This document shows, in pieces, positions 8,648-19,708 of a DNA stretch of 64,000 nt. Made by a program: the position numbers and the translations under genes. The stretch comes from Bacteroidales bacterium (lineage in GTDB: Bacteria > Bacteroidota > Bacteroidia > Bacteroidales > Rikenellaceae). Position 1 is the first letter of the stretch, and every line of letters starts with the position of its first letter. Under the pieces are notes generated by a model that was not told where the DNA came from, did no database searches, and saw only the letters and a list, made by a program, of their open reading frames with translations. Where the stretch lies: the NCBI GenBank assembly GCA_910575495.1, contig CAJTFS010000002.1, positions 186,001 through 250,000 of the forward strand, given 5' to 3'.

Positions 8648-10993
8648 CTATCGGCCGGAGCGTTCGAGCAGGTCGATCTTTCCTTCCGGCTTGAGCAGAT
8701 CGTGCACGGGAACTTTCGCTTCGGCCGCCTCGACCGCCAGCTTGGCACGGATGTCTCTCGACGAGGCACCGAGAAGCAGGTCGTAGCTGCCCGGAGTCAC
8801 CACCCAGGCCGACGCCGCGGCGTCGAACGATGCCAGCTCCGCTTTCGGCAGCTTCAGCGTGACGGTATGCGTCTCGCCCGGCTGCAATTCGCGGGTTTTG
8901 GCAAAGGCCTTGAGTTCCTTTTCGGGCTTGTTCGCCACGGCCCGGTCGGGAGCCGATACATAAAGCTGCACGACTTCCTTGCCGGCATGTTTGCCCGTGT
9001 TGGTCACCTGCAGGCTGACAACGTATGCGTCCTTCTCCTCCTTCACTTCCGGATCGGCATATTCGAAGGTCGTGTACGACAGACCGTAGCCGAAGGGGTA
9101 GGAGACTTCCTTGCCGAACGTGTCGAAGTAGCGGTAGCCTACGTAGATGTCTTCTTCGTAGTTGGTGAAATCGACGTTCTTCACGTCGTTTTTCTTTTCA
9201 CCGCTGTTCGAGATGTCCATGTTGGCCGTCACGTCGATGGGGAAGTTGGCCGAAGAGGCCGCATCGGAGAAGCGCACCGGGAAAGTCATCGTCAGTTTGC
9301 CGCTGGGCGAAGCCTTGCCGCTCAGTACGTCGGCCACGCTGTTGCCGCCTTCCTGGCCTGCCTGCCATGCGCACAGAATCGCATCAGGGCAGCCTTTCCA
9401 CGAGGCCGTCTCGATGACACCGCCGATGTTCAGCACGACCACCACTTTTTTGCCGGCGGCATGGAACACGCGGCATACGTCGTCGAGCAGCGCTTTCTCT
9501 TCGCGCGTAAGTTCGAAATCGGCCTTTTTGCGGTCGAGGAATTCGCCCGACGTGCGGCCCAGCGTAATGAGCGCCGCGTCGTTCGCCTCGGCCAGCGACT
9601 TCAGCCGCGCTGCCGGAATCATCATCTCGGTCGGACGCGGACGCGGCAGGAACATGGCGTAGCGGTTGGTCGTGTCGGGACGGTTGCGTTCGTTCTCGGC
9701 CTCGATGTGGGCTTCGTAGTCGGTCTTCAGCCCCCCGTCGAGTTCATAGCCGGCCTGTTTCAGACCGTCGAGCAGCGACACGGTGTAGGCGCGGTTCACA
9801 TTGCCCGAACCCGTACCTCCGGCGATGAAGTCGTAGGAAGTGCAGCCGAACAACGCAATGCGTTTCACCGTTTCGGAAAGCGGAAGCGCCGCATCGTCGT
9901 TCTTCAGCAGGACCATACCGTCCGTAGCGCTCCGACGCGTCACGGCGGCGTGAGCCTCCAGATCGGGTTTGTTCGAGAAACGGTAGCCCTGGAAACGCGG
10001 CGTGCGCAGGATCATCTCAAGGATGCGCTTCACGTTGCGGTCGAGCACGGCTTCGTCCAGCCGGCCCTCTTTCACGCCGTCGACGATCATCTCATACTGC
10101 TTGTCCGTTCCGGGTTGCAGCATGTCGTTGCCGGCAATCATCTGCGCCACGGCATCCTTGCCGCCGAACCAGTCGGTCATGACCATTCCGCGGAATCCCC
10201 ATTCGTCGCGCAGCATCGTGGACTGCAACTCGGGATTTTCCGACGTGTAGACGCCGTTCAGATAGTTGTACGAGGACATCACCGTCCACGGATCGGCTTC
10301 CTTGACCACGATTTCGAACCCTTTCAGGTAGATTTCGCGCAGGGCGCGCTGCGACACACGGGCGTCGTTGGCCATACGGTTGGTCTCCTGATTGTTGAGT
10401 GCGAAATGTTTGATGGAGGTGCCTACGCCGTTGCTCTGCACGCCGCGGACATAAGCCGCAGCGATCTTGCCCGAGACGACCGGGTCTTCCGAATAGTACT
10501 CGAAGTTACGGCCGCACAGCGGATTGCGGTGGATGTTGAGCGCCGGAGCCAGCAACACGTCGGTGCCGTATTCCAGCACTTCGTTGCCGATGGCTTCGCC
10601 CACCTTCTCGACCAGTTCCTGGTCCCACGTCGAAGCCAGCAGCGTGCCGATGGGGAAGTGGGTGCAGTAGTAGGTCTGCGAGTCGCCCTCGCGCGTGGGG
10701 TTGATGCGCAGGCCGGCAGGGCCGTCGGCCAGCACTACCGAGGGAATGCCGAGACGGGCGATGGGGTAGGTCGTGCCGGCGGCGCCCGGCACCAGGTTGC
10801 GGGTTTCGCCCACTACGGCGTTCTCGCCCGAGAATCCGGCCATGCCGGTTCCCACGACCAGGCGGGCCTTCTCTTCGAGCGTCATGGCGTCCACGACCTC
10901 GTCGACCGAGGACTTGCCCAGCTGCGGCACCCGCGGCCCGCAGGCGGTCATGGCCGCCGCGGCCAGCAGAATGAATGCGATCGGTTTGTTCAT
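8648..10993 (-). CDS. GH3 family beta-glucosidase, lipoprotein
   Basis: 781 residues. The start NKPIAFILLAAAAMTACG is a lipoprotein signal with the acylated Cys near residue 18, so the enzyme is membrane-anchored. GH3 N-domain: the acceptor-site motifs LADGPAGLRI and KHFALNNQETNR are present, and the nucleophile Asp is in GMVMTDWFGG. The C-terminal GH3 and Fn3-like domains follow. It should act on terminal beta-glucosides. It lies 18 bp after the esterase gene and is in the same operon. Its different export signal from the neighbouring GH3 suggests division of labour between compartments. Confidence 0.93.
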   Translation of the reverse strand: MNKPIAFILLAAAAMTACGPRVPQLGKSSVDEVVDAMTLEEKARLVVGTGMAGFSGENAVVGETRNLVPGAAGTTYPIARLGIPSVVLADGPAGLRINPTREGDSQTYYCTHFPIGTLLASTWDQELVEKVGEAIGNEVLEYGTDVLLAPALNIHRNPLCGRNFEYYSEDPVVSGKIAAAYVRGVQSNGVGTSIKHFALNNQETNRMANDARVSQRALREIYLKGFEIVVKEADPWTVMSSYNYLNGVYTSENPELQSTMLRDEWGFRGMVMTDWFGGKDAVAQMIAGNDMLQPGTDKQYEMIVDGVKEGRLDEAVLDRNVKRILEMILRTPRFQGYRFSNKPDLEAHAAVTRRSATDGMVLLKNDDAALPLSETVKRIALFGCTSYDFIAGGTGSGNVNRAYTVSLLDGLKQAGYELDGGLKTDYEAHIEAENERNRPDTTNRYAMFLPRPRPTEMMIPAARLKSLAEANDAALITLGRTSGEFLDRKKADFELTREEKALLDDVCRVFHAAGKKVVVVLNIGGVIETASWKGCPDAILCAWQAGQEGGNSVADVLSGKASPSGKLTMTFPVRFSDAASSANFPIDVTANMDISNSGEKKNDVKNVDFTNYEEDIYVGYRYFDTFGKEVSYPFGYGLSYTTFEYADPEVKEEKDAYVVSLQVTNTGKHAGKEVVQLYVSAPDRAVANKPEKELKAFAKTRELQPGETHTVTLKLPKAELASFDAAASAWVVTPGSYDLLLGASSRDIRAKLAVEAAEAKVPVHDLLKPEGKIDLLERSGR

Positions 10994-11011
10994 TTCGGTT
11001 GCGGTTTCAGG

Positions 11012-12229
<1,218 letters not shown>

Positions 12230-12236
12230 TTATCCG

Positions 12237-12277
12237 AACAAGGTTCCGTGCAATGTGCCATCGCACGGAACCTTGTT
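12237..12277 (-). terminator. 15-bp perfect hairpin between SusE-position gene and esterase gene
   Basis: Stem 12237-12251 with 12263-12277 and an 11-nt loop, 18 bp after the lipoprotein stop. There is only a short T stretch on the minus strand. It probably attenuates or processes the PUL transcript, so the binding/import genes and the enzyme genes can be expressed at different levels. Confidence 0.6.
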
Positions 12278-12294
12278 TCCTGGTTGTCGGACGG

Positions 12295-13254
12295 TTAGTT
12301 GTTTCCGGCCATCTGCAGGGTGGCAAACTTGATGTTACATTCCGTGAGCGTTCCGGACGTGACGGTGCCGTCGGCATTCATCGTGATCATGGTTTTCAGA
12401 CCGCTGCCCGAGAAGGAGTAGAGTTTCTCGCCCGCCAGGCTTTCGGCTACCGAAATGGTAACCTTGTTACCGGCCATGAGGAATTCTTTCTTTGCTTCGG
12501 GACTGACGATGTAGCTGCCCCAGCTGAATCCGCCCCAGTCGGCAGGCATCTGTGTGCCGGAAGCCATCGACAGAGCATCCTGTGCGTTGTCCTTGACCGT
12601 ATATTCCCCGGCCAATGCCGTAGCGTCGAGATTCTCGGTGTTGATTGCCTCGAAGTAAGCTGCATTCGCACCGTTGGGATCAGTGATGACAAACATATAC
12701 TTCGAGACACCCGGTACGGTACCTGTCACTTGCCCGCTCTGGTCCGTAATGTTTACGGGCGAAACAATCAGCATGGCCGTATAGCCGCTCGGTTCCGGAT
12801 CGTCGACACCGATTTCGAACGTAAGAGCACCTCTGTAGTTGCACTGCACTTCCGTACCGTCTTCAGCGGTGAGAAGTCCCGAGAAGATATAGAGGTCGTT
12901 GATGAGGTTGACATTCAGCGTACCCGATACGATCTTCTTGGAGCCGTTGACCACGGCCGAAAACATCTTGTCGGCAGCTACGGTTCCGGTCGCCGTGTAG
13001 TTGCCGGGTTTCAGCACCCATTCGGCGCTGCCGATACGCATCTGCATCGCATCGCCCGCGGCATTCTTGAGGTTGACGATCAGAGCTTTGATACCCTTGC
13101 CCAACTTCTCGGTCGGCTGCTGCTCGGCAGCGATGAACTGATAACGCGCGATGTTGTCGTAGACGCCGCTCAGATCGTCGATCGGCTTCTCCTCGCAGGC
13201 AACGGCAAAGAGACCCGCCAGCAGCGCTGTCAAAATGAATCGTATGTTTTTCAT
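12295..13254 (-). CDS. SusE-position surface lipoprotein of the PUL
   Basis: About 319 residues with a lipoprotein signal (KNIRFILTALLAGLFAVAC, Cys near residue 20), so likely displayed on the cell surface. It occupies the susE slot right after susD, but I see no clear SusE/SusF domain. The two halves look related: each has a glycine-rich beta segment ending in a LKPGNYTATG or ALAGEYTVKD turn, and a late FSG motif (YIFSGLLTAED, YSFSGSGLKTM). Probably a carbohydrate-binding accessory. Start at 13254; an ATG at 13260 is also possible. Confidence 0.75.
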   Translation of the reverse strand: MKNIRFILTALLAGLFAVACEEKPIDDLSGVYDNIARYQFIAAEQQPTEKLGKGIKALIVNLKNAAGDAMQMRIGSAEWVLKPGNYTATGTVAADKMFSAVVNGSKKIVSGTLNVNLINDLYIFSGLLTAEDGTEVQCNYRGALTFEIGVDDPEPSGYTAMLIVSPVNITDQSGQVTGTVPGVSKYMFVITDPNGANAAYFEAINTENLDATALAGEYTVKDNAQDALSMASGTQMPADWGGFSWGSYIVSPEAKKEFLMAGNKVTISVAESLAGEKLYSFSGSGLKTMITMNADGTVTSGTLTECNIKFATLQMAGNN

Positions 13255-13287
13255 AGTCATTTCTGTTTTTGTTGTCGGACCGGAGGT

Positions 13288-14865
13288 TTATTCCCAGCCT
13301 TCGTTTTGTTTCATGTTGGGGTTGAGTTCCATCTCCTTGCGCGGAATCGGCAGCAGCTTGTGCTTGGCCTTGAAACCGTAGGTCGGGTTGCTCCACATGT
13401 ATTTCGTCTCGGAACCCGTGAATGCGGGAACCTGGCCGCCCTGATCGGCCAGAACGGTTTCGGCGTCGCCCCAGCGGACAAGGTCCTGGAAACGGACGCT
13501 TTCCAAACAGAGTTCCAGACGCTTCTCTTTCTTGACGTCGTCGAGCGTTACAGAACCCAGCGGCGCCAGGCGCGCGCGTTCACGAATCTGGTTGATGTAG
13601 TTCAGCGCCTTGGCCGGGTCGCCGCCCTGCACGTGCGCTTCGGCAGCCAGCAGCAGCACCTCGGCGTAGCGCATGACGCGGTAGTTGGTCCATACGAACC
13701 ACGGCTGCGTGCCCGGAGATACGTTGTCGTCCTTCAGCAGGCGGGTTTTCCAGATGAAATAACCCTCATGACCGGAAAGATACTGACCGGCCTGTACCTT
13801 CACGCCGTCCTTTTCCATCTGCTGAGCCGTGCGCATCGTGCTGTTCAGACGATAACCGTTCGCACCCTCCATCGCTACGAAAGCATCGTAGAGCGACTTG
13901 CGCGGGTTGAAGAAGCCCCACGTACCGGTTTCGATCACCGCTGCAAGAGAACCGCCCATATCCAGACGGTCCGAGCGCCAGCCGTACATCAGGTAGAACA
14001 TCGTGTTGTTTTCATAATGCGACCAGCTCATCTGCTCGGGGTCCTTGCGCTTCTGGATTTCGAGCATGGCCTCGCAGCTGTTGTTGTTGGCCGAATGGAG
14101 CAGCATGTCGTAATCGCCTTTGAAAAGTTCGTACTTCTTCGAGTCGATCACCTGGTCCAGGATGGCGGCAGCCTCGGCATATTTTTCTTGGAAGAGATAG
14201 GATTTGCCCAACATCGACTGAGCGACCTCCTTGGTCACGCGCATGCCGGTTTCGGCATCGTTCGCGCTGCTCTTCGACGGCAGCGTGTTGGAATCGATGG
14301 CCTCGCCCAGATCCTGCTCGATGAACTTCCACAGCTGCTCCACCGTGCTGTTGCCCATGCGGTATTCGCCGGGATCGAGCAGCCGGTCGACCTTGGGGAC
14401 TGGTCCGTAAAGGGTCACCAGGTCGAAGTAGGCCCATGCGCGGAAGAATTTGGCTTCGGCCACCGTACGCGCCTTGACGGGCGTGTCGGGAGCCACCTTC
14501 CCGATGATGAGGTTCGCCTTGTAGATAAGGGCGTACAAACCTTGATAGAGATCCCGAACAATGCTGTTGTCCGATCCGAACGTATATTCGTTCAGGCGCT
14601 CCATGTCGGAGTTGTCGCCGCGGTTGCCGCCGCCGGCGAAAGCGTCGTCGGAAAGCAGGTTCTTGGCGTAGAACCAGTTGGAATAGATTCCGTCCCAGGT
14701 GCCGCAGAGGGAGGCGAGCGCCTGCATGGCCTGTTCGTCCGTCTGGTAGAACTCATCCTGGCCTCCCATGTTGCCGTGTTTCGGGATGTCGAGGTATTTT
14801 TCGCAACCGACCGCGAATATCAACATCAAAGCCGATAACAGGATATATTTCGTTTTCATTTTCAT
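13288..14865 (-). CDS. SusD/RagB-family nutrient-binding lipoprotein
   Basis: 525 residues with lipoprotein signal (LLSALMLIFAVGC, Cys near residue 21). SusD N-terminal region, TPR-like helices (ARTVAEAKFFRAWAYFDL is a hallmark) and the C-terminal SusD segment with ALNYINQIRERARL and RKEMELNPNM. It caps the SusC porin on the cell surface and holds the glycan for import. It follows susC by 21 bp. An alternative ATG at 14859 would shorten the signal by two residues. Confidence 0.95.
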   Translation of the reverse strand: MKMKTKYILLSALMLIFAVGCEKYLDIPKHGNMGGQDEFYQTDEQAMQALASLCGTWDGIYSNWFYAKNLLSDDAFAGGGNRGDNSDMERLNEYTFGSDNSIVRDLYQGLYALIYKANLIIGKVAPDTPVKARTVAEAKFFRAWAYFDLVTLYGPVPKVDRLLDPGEYRMGNSTVEQLWKFIEQDLGEAIDSNTLPSKSSANDAETGMRVTKEVAQSMLGKSYLFQEKYAEAAAILDQVIDSKKYELFKGDYDMLLHSANNNSCEAMLEIQKRKDPEQMSWSHYENNTMFYLMYGWRSDRLDMGGSLAAVIETGTWGFFNPRKSLYDAFVAMEGANGYRLNSTMRTAQQMEKDGVKVQAGQYLSGHEGYFIWKTRLLKDDNVSPGTQPWFVWTNYRVMRYAEVLLLAAEAHVQGGDPAKALNYINQIRERARLAPLGSVTLDDVKKEKRLELCLESVRFQDLVRWGDAETVLADQGGQVPAFTGSETKYMWSNPTYGFKAKHKLLPIPRKEMELNPNMKQNEGWE

Positions 14866-14886
14866 TGTTTCCGTAGTTAAGATTTG

Positions 14887-17800
14887 TTAGAATCCGATGT
14901 TGAGACCGAATACGACCTTCTTCGAACCGGGGTAGGAGCCTTTGTCGATACCCATACCGGCCGTTGCGTTGGTTGCGGCCTCAGGGTCGAAGCCCGGATA
15001 TTTGGTGAAGGTGAAATAGTCGTCGAGCGAAACATAGACACGCAGGTTCTGGATGAACGCCTTTCGCAGCCACGTCTTCGGGAAGCTGTAGCCCAGCTGG
15101 ATCTGCTTGATCTTGAAGAACGAACCGTCGTAGACCATGGCGTCGGAATACTGATACTTGTCCATGTTGTTGGCATTGGCGCGGGGTACCGTACCCGACG
15201 TGTTGGCCGGCGTCCAGCGGTTGTCGTAGAAGACTTCCTTCAGCTTGTTGGATGCCTGACGGTCGAACTTGTTGATGCAGTTGAAGATGTCGTTGCCCTC
15301 CGAACCGGTGCCGAAGACGGTCAGGTCGATGCCTTTCCAGGCTGCCGTAAGGGTGATACCATACGTGAAATCCGGAATGGCATCGCCGATGTAGGTAAGG
15401 TCGCCGTCGCTCAGATCGCCGCTCTTGTCGAGGTCTTCGAAGGTGGGATCGCCCGTTGCGGGATCGACGCCTGCAAACTTGTAACCACGGAAATAGTAGA
15501 TGGGGTAGCCCTTCTCGAAGTAGGTGATCGCGGTGTTGTGGAACGTTTCGCCGCCCAGACGCACCAGCGACGGGTCGAGGTAGGTCACCTTGTTCTTGAG
15601 CGTGGCCAGATTACCGCGCACCGAGTAGGAGAAATCGCCTACGTGGTCTCTCCAGCCCAGTTCGATTTCCCAACCGCGGTTGCTGACGTTGCCGGCGTTG
15701 ATGGGCGAAACCGTACCGCCGACGATCAGCGAAGGCGTGGTGCCGCTGACAAGCAGGTCCTTGGTCTTCTTGTCGAACCAGTCGAGGCTGAAAGTCAGCC
15801 GGTCGTTGAACAGACGGGCATCGAGACCGATGTTGATCTGCTCGGAGGTCTCCCAGCGGAGTTCGTCGTTACCCATCGAGCTGGGTGCCGAACCCTGGAT
15901 GTAGTTGTTGCCCGGGAAGAACGGATAGATGCGGTCCAGCGCCATGTCGGTGCTGTACATATATCCGCTCAGCGCCGCAAGGCTGCCGTTCTGGCCCCAG
16001 CTGGCACGAAGTTTCAGATTCGATACATATCTGCGGGCCGGTTCGAAGAACGCTTCCTCGGAGATGGCCCAACCGGCCGAAACGGCGGGAAAGTAGCCCC
16101 AGCGGTTCGTGACGGGGAGCTGCGACAGGTCGGCGGCATCGGCACGCAGCGAAGCCTGGATCATGTAGCGGCCGGCGAATTCGTAGCCTACGCGGCCGAA
16201 GTAGGAGAGTTTGGCCGATTCGGTCTCCTCGCCGCTCACGTTCTTGGTTGCGGAGGCGTTGGCATAGTTAAGATACCAGAACACCGGATCGTTCTTCTTC
16301 AGAGCATCCTCCTCGTTGCCGGTGAGGCTGCCGTTGACATAGTTGTAGGTCGACTTCTGGAACGACATACCCACCATGGCCGAAACGGTGTGACGGCCGA
16401 ACGTGCGCATGTAGTTGGCGAAGTTCTCCCACTGGTAGTAGAGCGAGGTCGAGGAGCCTGCCGAGAAATTGAGATAGGGGTTGATGCGCTCGGAGTTGTT
16501 GTAGCTCGGCAGCGACACGGTCGAGTTGTGCGAACCCGAGAAACGGTATCCCAGACGCGACGTGACGACCAGTCCTTTCACGGGTTTGAAATCACCGTAC
16601 AGCGATCCCGTGATGTTGAAACCGCCGCTCTTGGTAACGTTGTTGTCGCGCATGATCAGCGGCTGGCCGAACTCGCCCGTGAAGAACGGCGAGACGGAGT
16701 AGTAGTTGCCGTTCTTGTCCTTGAGCAGGGGCTGACCGTTGTTCAGGGCGGTAAGCATGTTCATCGGCAAGTTGTCGGGAGCATAGACGTCGGGAGTGAG
16801 CGGGTCCATCAGGAGCACCGACGCCAGCAGGCTGCCGTACTCGTTGCCTTCGGCCACCGTACGGGTGTCGTATTTCTCCAGCTGGTTGGTGGAGCCCACT
16901 TTCAGCCAGGGTTTGATTTCATATTCGCCGTTGACGGTGGCGGTCAGGCGTTTGTAGGTGTCGGCATTGCCCTTGACGATACCGTCGTTGTCCAGATACG
17001 TCAGCGAGAGGTAGTAGTTGCCCTGCGCGTTGCCGTTGGTGAAAGCAATGTTGTGTTTCTGCATCGTGCTCGTCTCGAAGGCCACGTCGGTCCACGATGT
17101 GTTGGTCACACCGTCCCAGTTGCTCAGCAGGTAGTCGCGCGTGAGGATGTTGCCTTCGGTCATGTAGTCGATGTACTGCTCGGAGTTGAGCACCTTCGGA
17201 ATCCGGGCCAGCGACTGCCACGAATACTGGAAGTCGTAGGTCAGCTTGCCGTTGCCGGCCGATCCTTTCTTGGTGGAGATCAGCACAACGCCGTTACCGG
17301 CCTCGGCACCGTAGATGGCGGCCGACGCAGCGTCCTTCAGCACCTCCATCGACGCAATGTCGTTGGGGTCGATACCGCTGATGCTGCTCAGGCGCACGCC
17401 GTCGACAACATAGAGCGGGTTGGACGATACGTTCGACGAGAAACCGCGCACGCGCACCGTCGGCGACGAACCCGGAGCGGCCGAGGTCTGGATGATCTGC
17501 ACGCCGGCCGTCTTGCCTTGCAGGGCCGACTGCGCATTGGTGATCGTACGGTTCTGCATGTCTTCGGGCTTCACCTGCGAGATGGCGCCCGTCACCGAGC
17601 TCTTTTTCTGCACGCCGTAGCCCACTACCACGACATCGTCCAGCCGGGTGCTCTCTTCCTGAAGCGTGACGTTCAGTTCGCCGCCAACGGCGGGGATTGT
17701 CTGCTCCACATAACCGATGTAGGTGAACAGCAGGGTGGCGCCCTCGTTCACCATAATCGAATATTTGCCGTCTACATCGGTCGTCGCACCGTTGGTCGTG

Positions 17801-17952
17801 CCGTTCTCAATGATACTGGCGCCGATCATCGGACCGTTGGCATCGGTCACTTGCCCCCACACCTTGACCTTGTTCTGCGCCATCGCCAGGGCGACGGGTG
17901 CAAACAGGAAAAGCATCGCCAGGAGCAATTTCCTCGTAGAATTGTTCTTCAT
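14887..17952 (-). CDS. SusC/RagA-family TonB-dependent outer-membrane transporter
   Basis: 1021 residues. Signal peptide (residues 1-26), carboxypeptidase D regulatory-like domain (~30-105), TonB-box-like DDVVVVGYG near 108, plug with VRVRGFSSN and VLKDAASAAIYG (~120-230), then the 22-strand barrel ending in a terminal aromatic (FGLNIGF). It takes up the oligosaccharide bound by SusD using TonB energy. No N-terminal STN domain is present, so there is no sign of anti-sigma signalling; control should come from the divergent hybrid sensor. Second gene of the operon, 39 bp after the carboxylesterase. Confidence 0.96.
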   Translation of the reverse strand: MKNNSTRKLLLAMLFLFAPVALAMAQNKVKVWGQVTDANGPMIGASIIENGTTNGATTDVDGKYSIMVNEGATLLFTYIGYVEQTIPAVGGELNVTLQEESTRLDDVVVVGYGVQKKSSVTGAISQVKPEDMQNRTITNAQSALQGKTAGVQIIQTSAAPGSSPTVRVRGFSSNVSSNPLYVVDGVRLSSISGIDPNDIASMEVLKDAASAAIYGAEAGNGVVLISTKKGSAGNGKLTYDFQYSWQSLARIPKVLNSEQYIDYMTEGNILTRDYLLSNWDGVTNTSWTDVAFETSTMQKHNIAFTNGNAQGNYYLSLTYLDNDGIVKGNADTYKRLTATVNGEYEIKPWLKVGSTNQLEKYDTRTVAEGNEYGSLLASVLLMDPLTPDVYAPDNLPMNMLTALNNGQPLLKDKNGNYYSVSPFFTGEFGQPLIMRDNNVTKSGGFNITGSLYGDFKPVKGLVVTSRLGYRFSGSHNSTVSLPSYNNSERINPYLNFSAGSSTSLYYQWENFANYMRTFGRHTVSAMVGMSFQKSTYNYVNGSLTGNEEDALKKNDPVFWYLNYANASATKNVSGEETESAKLSYFGRVGYEFAGRYMIQASLRADAADLSQLPVTNRWGYFPAVSAGWAISEEAFFEPARRYVSNLKLRASWGQNGSLAALSGYMYSTDMALDRIYPFFPGNNYIQGSAPSSMGNDELRWETSEQINIGLDARLFNDRLTFSLDWFDKKTKDLLVSGTTPSLIVGGTVSPINAGNVSNRGWEIELGWRDHVGDFSYSVRGNLATLKNKVTYLDPSLVRLGGETFHNTAITYFEKGYPIYYFRGYKFAGVDPATGDPTFEDLDKSGDLSDGDLTYIGDAIPDFTYGITLTAAWKGIDLTVFGTGSEGNDIFNCINKFDRQASNKLKEVFYDNRWTPANTSGTVPRANANNMDKYQYSDAMVYDGSFFKIKQIQLGYSFPKTWLRKAFIQNLRVYVSLDDYFTFTKYPGFDPEAATNATAGMGIDKGSYPGSKKVVFGLNIGF

Positions 17953-17991
17953 GTTCTGAGTTTTTAGGTTATTGAAAAAGGTTGATTGGCA

Positions 17992-19632
17992 TCAGAATCC
18001 GCGTGTCGGGAACGAGCGCACCACTTCGAGCAGTTCCTTGTCGTGGTTGTGCAGTACGCGGCAGTCGTTGTCGAAATACATCGTGGCACCCTGCTCGGGC
18101 GTGTAGGCTTCCCAGGCGGGGAGTCCTTCGGCGTTGGGGTTGCCCGTGCGCGCAAAGTTGAGCCAGGCACCGCTCATGCGGTCGGCCAGAGCTTGCGCCT
18201 CGCGGCCGCCGCCCGTCATCGAGGCGTGGCGCACCGTATTGTCGAAAACAAAGGGAATCTCCATGCAGTGCGTGCTGCGGAGCATGCCGTCCATAACGGG
18301 CGATTCCCAAGCGAAAAGATACATGTAGACCGGGGCGCCTTGCTGGGCGGCCTTGAGCCGAGCCTGCTCCACGGCACCCGGGCGGAACACGAAGTCCACG
18401 TCCACCAGGTCCTTGGGCTGATACTCCGGATAAGCCTTGCGGAATGCAGCGAGGAACTCGTCCGTCCGGTCGCCGTATTTCTCGCGCAGGAATTCCACGG
18501 CCTGCTCTTCTTTGATGGTCCGGAAGAAAGGAACATAGGTGCTCATCGTGAATTCGTGCAGCGTGGTCCCGATCATCATGGGAATCTCCTTGCTTTGGGC
18601 CGGAGCTTCGGGATCGAAAGGCTGCGCAGGCAGCACATCGCCGTCGACCGTGGGTGCCCAGCCGAAAATGAAGGTCGAGATGCCTTCTTTCTCTGCTTCG
18701 GCCTTCACCCGGGCCACGGCTCGCTCGCCCGCTGCAAGCAGTTCGGCATGCGGCACGGTCTGCAATCGGTCGACTTGCGAGGGACGCAGGCCGAGTTCCT
18801 CGACCACCGCCGCACCGATCCGGCGCGAATATTTCTGTTCCATGGTGCGGAGCATCGAGCCGCTCTGTACGATGGCCTTGTGGAAAAGGCCCGCGGCCGC
18901 AGGCGTCGCAAGCAGGGTCGAAACCTTGCCGCCACCGCCCGATTGTCCGAAAATGGTTACGTTGTCGGGATCGCCGCCGAACGCAGCGATGTTGTTGTTG
19001 ACCCAGCGGAGTGCGGCTACGAGGTCCAGCAGACCGGCATTGCCCGAGGTGGCGTATTTCTCGCCGAAAGCCGACAGATCAAGAAAGCCCAATACGTTGA
19101 GTCGGTGGTTGAGCGTCACGACCACGACATCGCCCTTGCGGGCAAGGTTCGCACCGTCGTAGGAGGGGAGTTCCTGACCGCTTCCCGCAGCATAGCCGCC
19201 TCCGTGCAGCCAGACCATCACCGGACGCTTGCGTCCGTCGTTCAGTCCCGGAGTCCAGATGTTCGCTCTGAGACAGTCTTCACCGGGATGGCCGTCGTCC
19301 CAATCGAACGCGAAGGCGTGTTCGTCGCTCTGCCATCCGCCGCGCACGGCCTGCGGGCACGTCGGGCCGAAAGCACGGCTGCTGCGTACGCCCTCCCATT
19401 TGTCGGGAGCCTGGGGCGGCATGAAGCGCTCGGCCTTGGCATAGGGAACACCTTTAAATATATATAGGTTTCCCTGCGCATATCCGGCCACGTCGCCCGC
19501 CTCCGTACGGGTCACGGCCGTCTGCGTCGTTGCAACGATCTCGCCGGCCGCATTCGGTCCGGCAGCGTTTCCACAGGAGGAACAGAGAGCCGCGGCGGCC
19601 CATACGAGAATCGGTAGAACTATAGGTTTCAT
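17992..19632 (-). CDS. Type B carboxylesterase, lipoprotein, first gene of the PUL
   Basis: 546 residues. Export signal with lipobox-like AAALCSSCG. Type B carboxylesterase fold: oxyanion motif VMVWLHGGGYAAG, nucleophile Ser in IFGQSGGGGK, disulfide-region GEDCLRANIW, and catalytic His in STHCMEIPFV. The family hydrolyses carboxylic esters of widely varying alcohols. Being placed first, ahead of susC, suggests that de-esterification is central to using this substrate. A weak -7-like box (TAAACTTG, 19655-19662) lies 22 bp upstream, with the 20-bp-phased repeats beyond it. Confidence 0.92.
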   Translation of the reverse strand: MKPIVLPILVWAAAALCSSCGNAAGPNAAGEIVATTQTAVTRTEAGDVAGYAQGNLYIFKGVPYAKAERFMPPQAPDKWEGVRSSRAFGPTCPQAVRGGWQSDEHAFAFDWDDGHPGEDCLRANIWTPGLNDGRKRPVMVWLHGGGYAAGSGQELPSYDGANLARKGDVVVVTLNHRLNVLGFLDLSAFGEKYATSGNAGLLDLVAALRWVNNNIAAFGGDPDNVTIFGQSGGGGKVSTLLATPAAAGLFHKAIVQSGSMLRTMEQKYSRRIGAAVVEELGLRPSQVDRLQTVPHAELLAAGERAVARVKAEAEKEGISTFIFGWAPTVDGDVLPAQPFDPEAPAQSKEIPMMIGTTLHEFTMSTYVPFFRTIKEEQAVEFLREKYGDRTDEFLAAFRKAYPEYQPKDLVDVDFVFRPGAVEQARLKAAQQGAPVYMYLFAWESPVMDGMLRSTHCMEIPFVFDNTVRHASMTGGGREAQALADRMSGAWLNFARTGNPNAEGLPAWEAYTPEQGATMYFDNDCRVLHNHDKELLEVVRSFPTRGF

Positions 19633-19654
19633 AGTTTGTGGTTTTTGAGGTATA

Positions 19655-19662
19655 CAAGTTTA
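19655..19662 (-). promoter_or_regulatory. Possible -7 box of the PUL operon
   Basis: TAAACTTG on the minus strand differs by one base from TAnnTTTG and lies 22 bp before the carboxylesterase ATG. The repeats at 19709-19760 would fall about 60-110 bp upstream of a start directed by it, as for an activator site. Confidence 0.35.
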
Positions 19663-19708
19663 GATTATTCCCTCCGGATCGGCTTGGCCGTCTATTCAAA
19701 ACAATTGT

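Noticed and set aside
14884-17967. A 1027-codon plus-strand frame
   Set aside because: Exact antisense of the SusC gene, which has a signal peptide, plug and barrel; the shadow has no recognisable domain.
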